Assembly (NCBI GenBank): GCA_025917655.1
Contig: CP084612.1
Coordinates: forward strand, 1,550,001-1,614,000
Direction of reading: 5' to 3'
DNA from: Chlorella sorokiniana
Lineage: Eukaryota; Chlorophyta; Trebouxiophyceae; Chlorellales; Chlorellaceae
DNA length: 64,000 nt
Both the position numbers and the translations under genes were made by a program. Positions 38,152 through 48,808 of this stretch are shown piece after piece (within the stretch, counting starts at the first letter, position 1; each line of letters opens with the position of its first letter). The notes beneath the pieces are model-generated. The model worked only from the letters and a program-made list of their open reading frames with translations, did not search any database and had not been told where the DNA came from.

Positions 38152-40942
38152 ATGTTGATCAGAGTTAGTGCGGAGCTGCCGCTCAGCGCAGAGACCTACC
38201 TGCTGGAGAGGGACGGGTCAGCCTTCCGCAGTTTCATGGCTGAGGTATGCTGCTGCTGGCCAGCGTGCAGCATCCAAGGTTCCGGCGGCGGCAGGGGATG
38301 GCGACGACACTGCCCTGCCGCCACCTGCTCTCAACTGGCGGCACGCACTCAGTGCGGCATGTTATTGCGTCTTCCACGTGTCATACGCAGGAGATGAGTT
38401 TGCAGGAGTACGAAATCGAGGAGTGCTGGAAAGAGGGAGCAGCCACCGTGATCCGTTTGTGCAGCAAGCCGGATGTCTCAGCCTGGGTGCGGGGCTTGAC
38501 AGCCAAGTGGCAGCTACAGCCTGCCTGCCTGCCCGCATTGCTGCAGCCAGGCATGCGCAGAAGCTGCTGCCACCCACTCGATCGGCTCTCGACTGCAGAT
38601 CCCCGGGTCCCTTGCCAAATCCATCCCAGACAAGTTTGAGTACTTCGACATTGTACGGGTGGGCAGCTTGCCTGGCTCCGTGCGCACCGGCAGCCAAGCG
38701 CCATGCGTGCGCGTCGGTTGTGCTTGCGTTGTGTGTCCTGATGCCTAGAAACCTCGCCTCATCCTGCAGTACGACCCTGCCAAGCTGGCAGCGCCGCCAT
38801 ATGAGCTGTCCATCAGAAGCGAGGCTCCCTTCCTGGGGGATAAGGTTAGGGGGACCGACCAGTGCCAGCGGTGTGCTTGCCGCCGCCGCCACTGGTGTCA
38901 GTGCTTCCTGCTCCTGGCCCTTTACCCTCAAGGGGCCACCCTACACCCTAAAGGGTATTGTGTTGGGGTATGAAACGGCTTGCATCGCACAAATGGGGGC
39001 GTAGGCAAGCATAAGCCATCCGTGCCTGCAGGGTCACTTTGTGTCGCGGACAATCATTGAGCCGCTAGGCCCCAACCGCTGCCGTCACGTGCTGGAACAA
39101 ACGATTGAGTGAGCGAGTAACGCGTTCTCCTGCTGCTACTTGCACCTTGAAGCCCACAATCGCCATTCATCAATGGTCAAGGGGCGGGGGTTGGTACTCG
39201 CCCGTTACGGCAAGCTCTGGTCATGCAGTGCCCGCTGGGCTTCCAGCACGCCTTCCCACCCGCAATTGCGCTGGCTGCTTGCAGGATGAAGGGCCTGTTT
39301 GGGCTGGGCGGCGTTGCCAAGAAGCTGGCCAAGAAGTCGCTGCAGGACAGCTTTGAGGAGATGCCGCGCTGATGGAGAAGTGAGGGGGCTCTGCTGGGTG
39401 GGCGGCTTGCCAGCTTCACGCTTGCTTCCCGCTGAGAAGAGTTGCGTGCGACTTCGTGATAGTCCGAGCAACGATGGTCAGGGCATTTCAGTTGTCATGC
39501 CCCAAAGTTTGAGTTGGGTGTCAACGGAGCTGCAGCCCATTGCTGCATGAGCAGGTGGGTTGAGGTTCGGCAAGAGTTGCTGGCGACCCCGCACGGCCGC
39601 GCCCGGTTGCTTGCGGGGCGGCCCAGGGTGGAGGGAGTGGCATGGATGGAGGAGCTTGCGGCGGCGGTGCAGCAGGTGGGTGGCATGGCAGCAGTGCGGC
39701 ACGTTCTTGTGCGTGAAAGGCACACCACCACTGCCGCTGTGGACGTGTCAACAGGGATTGTCGGCTGTTTTGTGCACCCTCGTGCGCCAGTACTTAGACC
39801 CCCCTTTTGGCCATCATGACCCCTCCTTGCAGCAATCTGCCGCCCAGACCAAGCAGCGCCGCAATGCGGCTGGCAAGCACCGCCGCCACGAACGGCCCTC
39901 GCCCAAGGCAGTCCAGCTGGCAACCGAGGCGGCGGCAGCGGCGCATGGCAAGCCGGGGCGGGCCTGGAGCCTGCCGCAGCCGCAGCGGCGTCTGTGTCCG
40001 TTCCCCTCCCCAGCGCCTTTGCGGCGGCGGCGGCACAGGGCAGCGCAATGGTGGGGGCCCAGCGGGAGGGCAGCCTGCCTGCAGCCGCGGGCGGCGTCGC
40101 CGACTCCGCCGCCGCCGGCCAAGGCAGCATGTACTGGGACGCGGCAGAGGCCCGCCCTACGCGGCAAGGCACCGGAGCCACCACCTACCTCACGCCCGAG
40201 GCCTCGCTGGCCCCGTCGGCAAGCCAGGGACCGCCGCCGCCCCCGACGCGAAGCGAGCCACCCGGCGAAGCTGCCGACGCACCTGCGGGAGCGGGAGGGG
40301 GAGCAGGCCGCCCCGGCGACGTGCAGGTGCACCGCCTCGGGCCGCCATCCGGGGATTCCACGCCCTGGATGGCGAGCTTGCTGACAGGAGCTCCTCAGGG
40401 GAGGCCGATGAGGAGGATGCCGCCCAGGTGGCCCCCCGCAGCGCTGCCAAGCATGTGAAAGCCCGCTGCTGCTGGTTTGAAGGCCGCCTGCACCCCTCCA
40501 GCAAGCACAGCTGCTGGATCGGTCCAAAATTGGGCATGTTATGCGCGCGAGCCCCGCCCCCCTTTATTTTTAGGAGTGGGCCAGCTCTGCCCCCTGGCGC
40601 GACTACTACCACCAACACGGGCTGCAGCCATTGCGGCGGGACCTAAGCCTGGACCCGCGCCTCGTCAAGCGCTTCATCCCCAGTAAGCTGCGACCCTGGA
40701 GCGCGCGGCTGGCAGCGAGGCAGCATGGCAGCGATTGGCCTCTGTTTACGTCATTGTAGCGCCGCCAACAGTGTCCCGGCCATGCCAGCCCTAATGGTGG
40801 GTGTCCCCTTGCGCCTGCAGAGAAGCGGCCGCAGCCCGTGCAGGCGCGCAGGCTGGGCGGCGGCAGCAGCGATGGTGGCACGGGCGGGCGCAGGCGGCGG
40901 AGCATGTGGCGGATGTGTGGCGGAGACGCTGCGGTGGATTGA
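38152..40942 (+). CDS. START/SRPBCC-like domain protein (DUF2505-like) with long disordered tail
   Basis: The first about 200 residues come from short exons: VSAELPLSAETYLLERDGSA, MSLQEYEIEECWKEGAATVI, IPGSLAKSIPDKFEYFDIVR, YELSIRSEAPFLGDK, GHFVSRTIIEPLGPNRCRHV and FGLGGVAKKLAKKSLQDSFE. The alternation of strand-like segments and the closing amphipathic helix fit the helix-grip lipid-binding fold of the START/SRPBCC class, closest in feel to DUF2505; the ligand is unknown. The next exons add WVEVRQELLATPHGRARLLA and a basic, Ala/Pro/Gly-rich region of about 250 residues. A final conserved-looking piece reads WRDYYHQHGLQPLRRDLSLD, PRLVKRFIP, and the protein ends GGDAAVD. One base seems missing near 39368 (EEMP then LMEK) and the frame is unclear between about 40000 and 40570. 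Family assignment is tentative. Confidence 0.55.
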
Positions 40943-41138
40943 GCACGCCATTCAGGCTCGACATTATGTGCTGCAAGCAGCGTTGTCAATCAAAATGGAC
41001 CAAAAAGGAGCAAAGCAGTTCCACAAATGAGGGAATGCATCTCTCACATGCCGTGGGGCACAAGAACTTGCACCCATGTCCAGCCGTGCCGCGGCGCCCC
41101 CGGAACAGGTGCCGCATCTCCCGCCATGCCGCCAGGCG

Positions 41139-42891
41139 TCACTGCGCAAAGATGTCGCTCACGTGCACCGGCATCTCCTCAATCGGCTTCTCCGAGAACT
41201 CCTCCACCTGCGGGAAGCACCAGGGCCAAGCAGTGCCAAGCAGGCATGCTTGCATTGCACTGACGAGCCCCCCAGTTCAGGGCGCCAAGGCGGGAAGACC
41301 CTCAAAAGAGAAAACCAGGTGACCCCGATGCCAGGGCTGCCGATCGACCGTCTCATGCACGCCACTGCACCCATCAGCTCGTGCAGCCCCTCCTGCTCCC
41401 CAACAACACAAACAAGTAAAGCCTCCGACCTGCCGGAACTCCTCCAGCTGCCCCGCCACGGCAAAGTTGACCGCGATGCGCTGCCCTCCCGCCCTGCTGC
41501 GGCTGCCCAGCACCGAGGATATGCGGCGAAGGTAGGCCTCCTGCGCAAGGGGAGGGGAACCTGGATGCACGCTGGCAGAAAGAAGCCGAAGCAAAGGAGC
41601 TGCCGAGGCAATAAGGCAGGCACAGGGTCTCGAAAAGAGACAGGCCGGCGTTGCGGTGGGGCTGAGCAGGGGTCGAGCAGACGGTAGCGCGCCCGCCGGC
41701 GACGGGCGAGAGCGTGCTGCTAGCGCCGGGCCTTGCGTTGCGCTGCACAAGGCTGAGCGGGTCACCTTGCGGGCGGGGAGGTCGTAGGATATGAGCAGGG
41801 TGGGGCCCAGGGGCAGCGCCTCCTTTGGCACGGGGCGCATGCCCGCATCCGTGGCGGCCAGCACCTGTGGGCGGCAGCCCGGGGCGGCAGCGGTGGGGCG
41901 CTGCCGGGGTGCAGGGGGTAGACAAAGGCAGCCGCGTGGCGTCGGTCGGCTGCTGCGAGGATGCCGGCGGGCAGCAGAGGCTCACCCCTACAAAGCGCTT
42001 GGCGGCCGCCAGCAGCCGCACCGCCTCGCTGGACGACGCCTCTCCCTCGCCCTCCAGCCCTCTCCGCCTCCGCGGCGGCTCCTGCTGCTGCTCCTCCGCC
42101 TCCTCCGCAGCGTTCCCCATAGGCTGCTGCCGCTCTGCCGGCGGCTGCCCGTCGTCCTGCCGCCGCAGCTCGGGCAGGGGCGCGATTGCCGCCTGGTAGT
42201 CATGCACCGTTGCCTCCACCTCCCTCTCGCTCATATCGGCATGCTGCAGCAGAGGGGCAAAGAGGAGGGAGGTGCAGCCCTGCCCCGGGTGTGGCACACC
42301 AGCCGCAGGGGCAGCCACGGCGCCGAGCTCACCAGCACCCACACACGGCAGTGCGGCACTGCGACTGCCGCTGCTGACACCGCATCCAAGCTGTGTCTGG
42401 ATCTACAGGAACAATTGCAAAGGATGGAGGGTACTGATGAAGAGGGACTGAGAAGCCCTGCCGCACGCCACGGACGCCACCGGCAGCGCAAGCGGCGTGG
42501 ACTCAGAACGGGGCCCTCACCCACAGCACACCACAACAGAAAGCGGCGCTGCAGCATCAAATGCTCGCAGCAGGTCGATCAATGTAGCCTGCAGGGGTGT
42601 ATTATGTGGTTGGCAACAGCGGACGTGGACAGCGGTGCCTTGGTTTCAGCTGGCATCAGCGGCGGAGCCAGCCGTGCAAGCTGCTGGGCATCGCTGCGTC
42701 GGTTCACTCGCCAGCTTGTTCTCCATTGAGCTCACTGCCACATAATACTGGCGCAGGGCGTGGCCTTTGCCGTCCATGAGCCCAAGTTGCAGCGATGGCA
42801 AGTGATCTGGGCAGATGGAAGACCTGGGGCGACTCAGCCGAGAAAGTGGGCTTGCGCTGACAACGCTGTACAACCGAATTGCCCGTTCCAT
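41139..42891 (-). CDS. Truncated eIF4A-like protein: RecA2 domain only, degenerate
   Basis: Colinear with the second RecA half of eIF4A-type DEAD-box helicases. Start MERAIRLYSVVS (exon 1, 42736-42891) leads to LRQYYVA, matching the eIF4A linker. Then come ATLIDLLRAFD, SVVVCCGSRHSLDAV (motif IV position), HADMSEREVEATVHDYQAA (HGEMxQxER region), VLAATDAGMRPVP (motif V position), GPTLLISYDLPARKEAYLRR (VINYDLP region), ISSVLGSRSRAGGQRIAVNF (motif VI region) and FSEKPIEEMPVHVSDIF, the usual eIF4A ending. Motif V lacks ARGID and motif VI lacks HRIGRxxR, so ATP hydrolysis is not expected. An acidic Gln/Glu/Arg-rich insert of about 60 residues sits after DYQAA. No RecA1 half (Walker A, DEAD) is found, and the divergent neighbour starts 123 bp upstream, leaving no room for it. 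Confidence 0.72.
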
Positions 42892-43014
42892 TTCGCCGAA
42901 AGTTTGTGCCAGCCTGTCGGAATTTCTCCACTTGCCTCCCCTTCCTTTCCCGTCACCACCTGTTCTCGCCCATCGACAACATAAGATGTTAGCCACAGCG
43001 CACCAAGCGCCTTT
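42892..43014. promoter_or_regulatory. Divergent promoter gap of 123 bp
   Basis: It lies between the minus-strand RecA2-only protein and the plus-strand small membrane protein. It must serve both, or their promoters extend into the leaders. No core element is obvious. Confidence 0.4.
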
Positions 43015-43340
43015 ATGAAGCCCCAGCTGAAGAGCGCTCTCACAGTCGCAGCCATTTGCGGCCTCATAGCCGCTGCCGCCTACCCCATTGTTATAGTGAG
43101 CGATGTCTGAGCTTTCAGCGCCCAACAGAGCCTGGCAAAAGCGCTGCATGGGCAAGGCTTTGGGCAGTGGTAGTGGCGGTGGCGCTGCCGCTGCGAGAGA
43201 CTCAAGCTGGGGTGCTTGTCCCCATTGTTTGCCAGCTGCCGCTGCAGGACAAAACAGTACGCGAGGCCCCTGCGGCAGGCTTCAGCAAGAAGGGCATGTG
43301 GGGCAGCATCGACGACGCAGCCAAAGCCAGGAAGCAATAG
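43015..43340 (+). CDS. 57-residue single-span protein, MITRAC7/SMIM20-like
   Basis: Two short exons, 43015-43095 and 43248-43340, join in phase 0 with GTGAGC and CTGCAG sites. The protein begins MKPQLKSALTVAAICGLIAA and continues AAYPIVI, one membrane helix after a basic start. The tail is DKTVREAPAAGFSKKGMWGS and ends IDDAAKARKQ. The pattern of basic residues, a helix with small residues and then YPI resembles SMIM20/MITRAC7, the small mitochondrial inner-membrane protein that helps build cytochrome c oxidase. Length fits. The match is short, so it could be another mitochondrial microprotein. It is easy to miss because neither exon makes a long open frame. Confidence 0.55.
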
Positions 43341-43448
43341 CACGGAGAGCAGGTGGTAGCCTGCGCGCCCCCTCTTCTCGCGGCTGGCCTTGCAGCCAGC
43401 AAGCGCAATCTAGTTGTGGTTTTGGAGTTGCAACAGTTTTAGCACAGA

Positions 43449-45213
43449 ATGCTGGCAGTGCTGGGCCGGGAGGCCCGTCGCCGGGCATCAGAGCAGCTGG
43501 CAGCGGCGGCTGCGGCAGAGATGCGCGCAAGCGGCGGCGGCGGTGCCGCCCTGCAGGCAGCCAGGCATTGGCAGTTGCAGCCCAGCCGCTGCGTGGTGGC
43601 CGGCGCCGCCAGCGCCGACCAGGCCGCTGTGCTTGCCAAGGCGCGGCGGCTGTCTGGGCCTGTGGGCATACTTGCTGGTGGGTCGTGGCTCGCCCCTGAG
43701 GACAAGGCACTCCAACAAATTGCATGGCTGCTGCAAGCGGCCGTTCTGGAGCATCGGCCGTTCTGGAGCATCGCCGCCTGCATTCATCAAAGTTGCTCGC
43801 CGCCTCCATGCGGCTGCCTGCAGGCGCGTTTGGGTCAGTCTGCGGCGTGGGTGGCGGCGTCATCATCGTACCGGCCATCGTCTCCTCCTGCAAAACCATC
43901 CCGCAGCGGTGCGCCTGCTCTTGTGTGTGCGCTGACCTCACGCTGAGCGCGCTGTGTGCTGACCCCGCACGCCGCCGCACGCAGCGCCGCGCCCTCTTCC
44001 ATGTTGCTGCCCCCTGCCCACCCCATAAAGAAAAACCATAAAAAATAAAAATAAATAATAATAATAAAAATGACCAACCCTGCCGCTGCACTCGCCCCCG
44101 CTGCTGTCGGCAGGCTGGTGTCTGGCACGTCCCTGGCGGCAGTGCTCAGCACAGCCCTGGTGTCGGCCTACACCTACAGCTCCTCTGGCTGCGTGGACCT
44201 GGCGGCGGCCAGCCTGGTCAGCCCAGCCGCCATGCTGACCGCGCCGCTGGGCGCCCGCCTGACCACCCGCCTGGACTGCGCCGCCCTGCGCCGCATCCTG
44301 GGGTACTTCCTGCTGGCCGCCGCGCCGCTGGTACCGCTGAAGGTACGGCCGGCTGCCTGTGTAAGCTGCAGCTTCACGGCTGGGAGGCGCAAGGGTCTGC
44401 GCTGTCAGCTGCGGCCGGGAGCCTGCAGCTGCCGCATGCTGCCGCATGCTGCCCGGCAGAGTCACCGGACTTGCCTTGCTTGCCTGCAGGCGTATCTCCT
44501 GGCTTCTCAGCAGGATGAAGCTGATGCAGGGACGGACGCAGAGAGCAGCAGCAGCAGCAGCAGCGGCAGCGGCGGCGGCAGTGTCAGCGGCAGCAGGTGC
44601 CAGCAGCCCGAGCCCGCCGCCGCCGCCCTTCCGAGCCCGCCGGCCAGCGCCCAGGAGGGCCTGCGCTATCCGGCCCCTGCCACCTGTGCGATGCTGGCGG
44701 CCACGGGCGCCGCGGCGGGGCTGGCCTCTGGGCTGCTGGGGGTGGGGGCGGCGTGGTGGTCACCCCGCTGCTGGCGCTGCTCATGCCCTTCCCCCAGGCC
44801 ACCGTGCTGGGCACATCCCTGCTGGCCATGATCCCGCCCGCCTCAGTCGCGCTGCTGCAGCACCAGAGGTGGGCGCCCCGTGCGGCTGATGCGGTTGGCG
44901 CCCGCTGAGCCGCCCAAACATCGCCTCCTGCTGCCTCCTACACATCGTTCCTCGCCAGCTTCTGCGTGCACCCCCTGCTTCACACCGTTTACCTCCTTAC
45001 ACTCTTCATCCGCAACGGGCCCTCCTCCTCAATCGCTTGTGCAGGCTGGGCAACGTGGACTGGCGCATGGCGGCGGCGCTGGCGGCGGGCACCGCTGTGG
45101 GCGGCGCCGGCGGCAGCAGCCTGGCGGTGCAGGCGCCGCCCGGCGTGCTGGAGGCGGCCTTCTGCCTGGGCATGCTGTTCCTGGGGCGCAAGACGCTGGC
45201 CACAGCCAGATAG
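43449..45213 (+). CDS. TauE/SafE-family membrane transporter (TSUP)
   Basis: Anion exporter family (sulfite, organosulfonate and related anions); the actual substrate is unknown. The start MLAVLGREARRRASEQLAAA is basic and Ala-rich and could target an organelle. The first repeat half reads FGSVCGVGGGVIIVPAIVSS, GTSLAAVLSTALVSAYTY, LAAASLVSPAAMLTAPLGAR and LRRILGYFLLAAAPLVPLK. A Ser/Gly-rich loop separates it from the second half: GLASGLLGVGGGVVVTPLLA, FPQATVLGTSLLAMIPPASV, LGNVDWRMAAALAAGTAVGG and VLEAAFCLGMLFLGRKTL. The GVGGG and GTSL signatures occur twice, as the family requires. One G seems missing at about 44748 (the GVGGGVVV stretch). The exon around 43660-43920 has unclear joins. It ends at TAG 45211-45213. 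Confidence 0.82.
44025..44071 (+). repeat. A/AAT-rich tract in a TauE-like intron
   Basis: AAT triplets and A runs lie about 50 bases upstream of the acceptor TCGGCAG at about 44111. It resembles the tract in the PATROL1-like intron. Confidence 0.7.
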
Positions 45214-45432
45214 AGCGTGGCTGCTCGTGATGGGGAGCATGCCCCGGGCTGCTACACTCGCTGATGCAGGCCTGAGCACTGTGCTTGCCAACATGCTGTG
45301 CAGTCTTTGCAATTGTATCATCAACCTGTTTATTTGGAACTGAATTGGGAAGATGTGTGGCTGAAGGGCTGTGCAGCGGCAAAAATTGCGTGGTGCAGGC
45401 TAGAAGGCACTGGGCTCAACACGGTTGCTGTT

Positions 45433-47117
45433 TCAAACATTCTGCGTGAAGGTGGCGGCGTCGCCGCCGTTGCCGGGCGGGAGATAGCGGCAGGTGACCA
45501 AGTACTCTGCGCAGTTGGGGGGTTGGGGCAAGGGGCTGTGCGAGGTAGCGAGTGCGGGAGTGACGGGGAGGGGTCACACCCAACAGCAGCGGCAACCTGA
45601 ATTATACATGTTTCTGTGCAGCACAGTTGGCCTTGGAACAGCTTTGGTGCTGATGGGACGCTACAGCAGTCTGGTTCCCTCACCGGGGCCAAAGCTTCCG
45701 TCGCCGCACTTCGCAATGCCGCACCCAACCTGGTTGGTGGCCTTCCACACAACCTGTGGTGGAGGATGGAGTTGCACTAGGGGTGGGAGAAGCGCTCAGA
45801 ATGTGAGGGTGCGTAGGGCACATAACAGCTCGCGCTCGGGCTCTCATCGGCGCCAGCTGGGCTGTGCCAGCTGGCTCCCCACCTGGGTGAAGTGCTGGGC
45901 GTCTGCAGGTGGGGGGGAGGGCAGGGGGCACACAGCTCAATAGCCACGGGGGGATGAGAGAGCCGCATGCCAGAGTAGCGGCGGTACAGGAGATGCATCT
46001 GCCAGGTGCATTCCAACAATCGTTTGAAAGCTGCCAGGCAGGCGTTGCTCACTGAAGTTGGTAGGGTCCTGGGGGCTGAAGAGGGCCTGCTCCTCCAGCC
46101 AGGTCTCCACGGCCGTCCTGCACTCGCCCGTCTGTGCAGGCGGAAGGGGCGGGAAGACAGGCGGGCACCATCAGGCAGTGGCGCACATGGCCCAGAACCC
46201 AGCAGTCTCAGGGTGTGGCATCGGGGCGCGATTTCTGCCGGCTGGCGCTGCACTCACCTTGCTCTCAAACCAGCCTGCATGGAACACGGCGAGGAAGGAT
46301 GGTCATGTTGCTGCACACCAGCAGCTGCCTAGAGCTGCGTGTGACTCCCTCGCTGGCCGGGCAGCTGCCCTGGACGTTTCCAATCAACCAGGCCAACTGA
46401 CCCTTGCACGCAGCCCCCGCCCACCCAGGCTCTCTCCAAAGCCGCCAGACAGGAAGTCATCGGCGTGCGCATAGGCAGCGCCGTCCTTCTCGCACTGGCC
46501 GCTCCAGGCGGCGGCGTCCCGCGCCAGCTGATCACTGTACTGCAGCGGGGCGGCTCCTCGGGCTGCGCGGGCACGGTTGTGCAGATCAAGCACGGTCTGC
46601 TGGTCGGGGCAGGGGATGCCGTTGCCGTTGGTGGCCAGCGGGCCGCTGGGGGCACCTGAGGGGTTGCTGGGAGCGGTGCCGTCTGAGGTGGCTGTTGTGC
46701 TGCCGGGGCCTGCTACAACGCTGCCCATGCCAGGCGTGTTGAGGCCTGAGGCAGTACTGAGGCCTGAGGCAGCCGAGCTGGGTCTGGCAACAGGGATGGC
46801 GGGGGCCACTGCAGCAGCTTGCGGGCTGTTGAGGGAGAAGGGGCGGTCTTTCAGGGGCTGTTCAAGCGGCCAAATGGCGGCGCGCCCTAAGGGGCGGTGA
46901 TTAGGCAGCGCTGGGATTGGGCGAGCCGGTGTGTTGTGCTGTTGTGCCGCAGGACGCGTAGCCCTGCTGTGCTGCACATGAAAACAGCTGGTTGCCGACC
47001 TTCATGCTGATTTGGGGAGCCAGGCACACCTGAAAGGCCTGCAGCTGAAGGCATGGCTGCTGCCTGGGCAGCCACACACATGAACGCCAGGAGGCAGGAC
47101 AGCACTGAGCGACACAT
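45433..47117 (-). CDS. Secreted CAP-superfamily (PR-1/SCP) protein
   Basis: The N-terminus MCRSVLSCLLAFMCVAAQAA is a signal peptide, so the protein is expected in the secretory route or cell wall. A Ser/Thr/Pro/Gly-rich linker (TASGLNTPGMGSVVAGPGS) follows. The CAP domain is complete across exons: VLDLHNRARAARGAAPLQYS, DQLARDAAAWSGQCEKDG, AHADDFLSGGFGES, TGECRTAVETWLEEQALFSP, AQHFTQVVWKATNQVGCGIA and NCAEYLVTCRYLPPGN, ending ATFTQNV. The HNxxR His, the second His in HFTQ and the CRYxPPGN signature are in place; the usual GEN is GES here. The role is unknown; CAP proteins bind sterols or act in defence or wall remodelling in other organisms. Confidence 0.85.
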
Positions 47118-47308
47118 CTCGGCGGTTTGTGCACACGTAAGGTGGCTGTGGTGTGGCCATGGCCTTGAGGCATCCCAGTCAAGGGTTGCAGTACATAAAA
47201 GCGGCGGCGGCGGCGATACCTCGTTCCATGGGATGAGTCAAACGCACCATCCGGACAACATCACGCGTTCTGACAAAGCTTCAAGGGGCGTGTTCATCTC
47301 GCTAGCCA

Positions 47309-48165
47309 TGATTGGCGGGTTTCCACGTTCGCTGGCCGCTCAGTTTGCGGAGTCGCCGCTTGTAGCTCGCTTGTCGGCCTCCCAATCACGTCCTCAAAGG
47401 CGCTTGGTGGTCTCACTGGCTGCATCGTCCCAGCAGCCCGGGCCGCAGCCGCCCCCGGCGACGGCAGCGGTTGCGGCGGGAGGCACCCCTGGTGCACATT
47501 GAGTACCGCGGCAGGAGGCTGCAGGTGTGTGCAGGCGTCCGTCGCAACTCCCGATTGTATTGTTTGGAGCTTTAGGCTTAAACAACTGCGCAAATCGATT
47601 TCCACAGGCGCCGCGAGGCGGCACGCTGCGCACGGCGCTGCTTGAGGGCGGGGTGACGCCGCACAACGGCCGCGCGGCGCTGATCAACTGCCGCGGCCTG
47701 GGCACCTGCGGCACGTGCGCGGTGGAGGTGCAGGGGGAGGTGGAGCCGCGGGGCTGGACGCCGCAGGAGCGGCTGCGCCTTAACTTCCCGCCGCACGCGC
47801 CGCCGCGCAACGCGCGGCTGCGGCTGGCCTGCCAGGTGGGCGGGGGCCATGGCTGAGCTGCTACCCACACGCAGGTCGCTGTGATGGAGTCAAAGCTGGC
47901 GCCAGCTGCTGCATCTCAGACCAACGAAAGGAAAGAGGCATCTGCCGCTGATGGCTCACAACCGCCCCGCCGACTGTGCTTCCCCCACCCGGCGCAGGTG
48001 GCTTGCCAGGGCGACCTGCGGGTGGTCAAGCGCAGCGGCTTTTGGGGCCAGGGCGCCGACATACTGACCGACCTGCCGGCGGGGAGCGAGCAAGCGGCAG
48101 CGGCAGAGGTGCAGCCGTTGGGGCAGCTCGAGTTTGTGCTGGACCGGCGGCGGCGTGAGCGGTGA
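47309..48165 (+). CDS. Plant-type 2Fe-2S protein, PnsB3/NDF4-like
   Basis: The N-terminus MIGGFPRSLAAQFAESPLVA continues ARLSASQSRPQRRLVVSLAA, a plastid-like transit peptide. After HIEYRGRRLQ and an intron comes the ferredoxin-like fold: GGTLRTALLEGGVTPHNGRA, INCRGLGTCGTCAVEV, then LRLACQ and, over the last intron, VACQGDLRVVKRSGFWGQG. The Cys spacing C-x5-C-x2-C plus a later Cys matches the PnsB3/NDF4 group rather than ordinary ferredoxin (C-x4-C-x2-C). In land plants PnsB3 is part of the chloroplast NDH complex. Green algae of this type are thought to lack plastid ndh genes, so the role here is probably different. A one-base frame break lies near 47480-47490, before PLVHIEYRG. Met 47231 is an alternative start. 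Confidence 0.75.
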
Positions 48166-48808
48166 CGGGCAAGCTGGTGCAGCAGGATGGCAGGGAGGAT
48201 GGCCGCGCTGCAGAAGCGACGTTGTGATGCGCAGCGCCCTTGCTTCCACCTTGCTTGGGCCATTCAGGCGAACTTCTGACCATGTGAATCCGCTGTGTTT
48301 TACTGCTTGGTGTGAAGGACAGGTGGCTGCCCATGTGATGGAAACATCGGTTTTATCTGTCGGCCTGCTGCTGTTGCTGCTGCTGCCGAGTAGACTTCAG
48401 CGCCAGGCGCACATGCCAGTCTGCCTGGCAGTGGGGTCAGCAGTCGGTGCCGCAGTATAAGGCCACACGCGCATTGCCAGGGCCGCCAGTTCCTTCCTTT
48501 TGCAATGCAACCCCTTTAAATCATTAGGCTGGTGGACGCGGGACCTGACTTGGAAGCAACACTCGTGACTTTAGAATCAACATTCAGGCAGCAGCGTGCA
48601 ACGTTGGCTGCCGCCGCTGCCGAGTCCTCCCCTGGCCCGCCTCCTGCGGGCGTCAGTGCCGCGTGTAGAACTGCGTGTGCAAGGGCAAACAACCTGATGA
48701 AGTCGTGCAGCTCTGGGAGCAGCAAGCTCTGCCCCGGATTGATTGGAAAGGATGAAACCATGAGTGCATGCTTGCGAGCGGCCGTGGCCAGGAAGCCGCC
48801 CGAGCCCA
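48166..48808. other. Intergenic stretch, 643 bp
   Basis: A minus frame at 48516-48818 contains ELHDFIRLFALAHAVLHAAL and could be an alternative last exon of the next minus-strand gene, but nothing else supports it. The rest shows no feature. Confidence 0.4.

Noticed and set aside
44025-44071. A-rich tract as the poly(A) tail of a retrocopy
   Set aside because: It lies inside an intron with a good acceptor after it. No processed gene copy or flanking duplication is visible.
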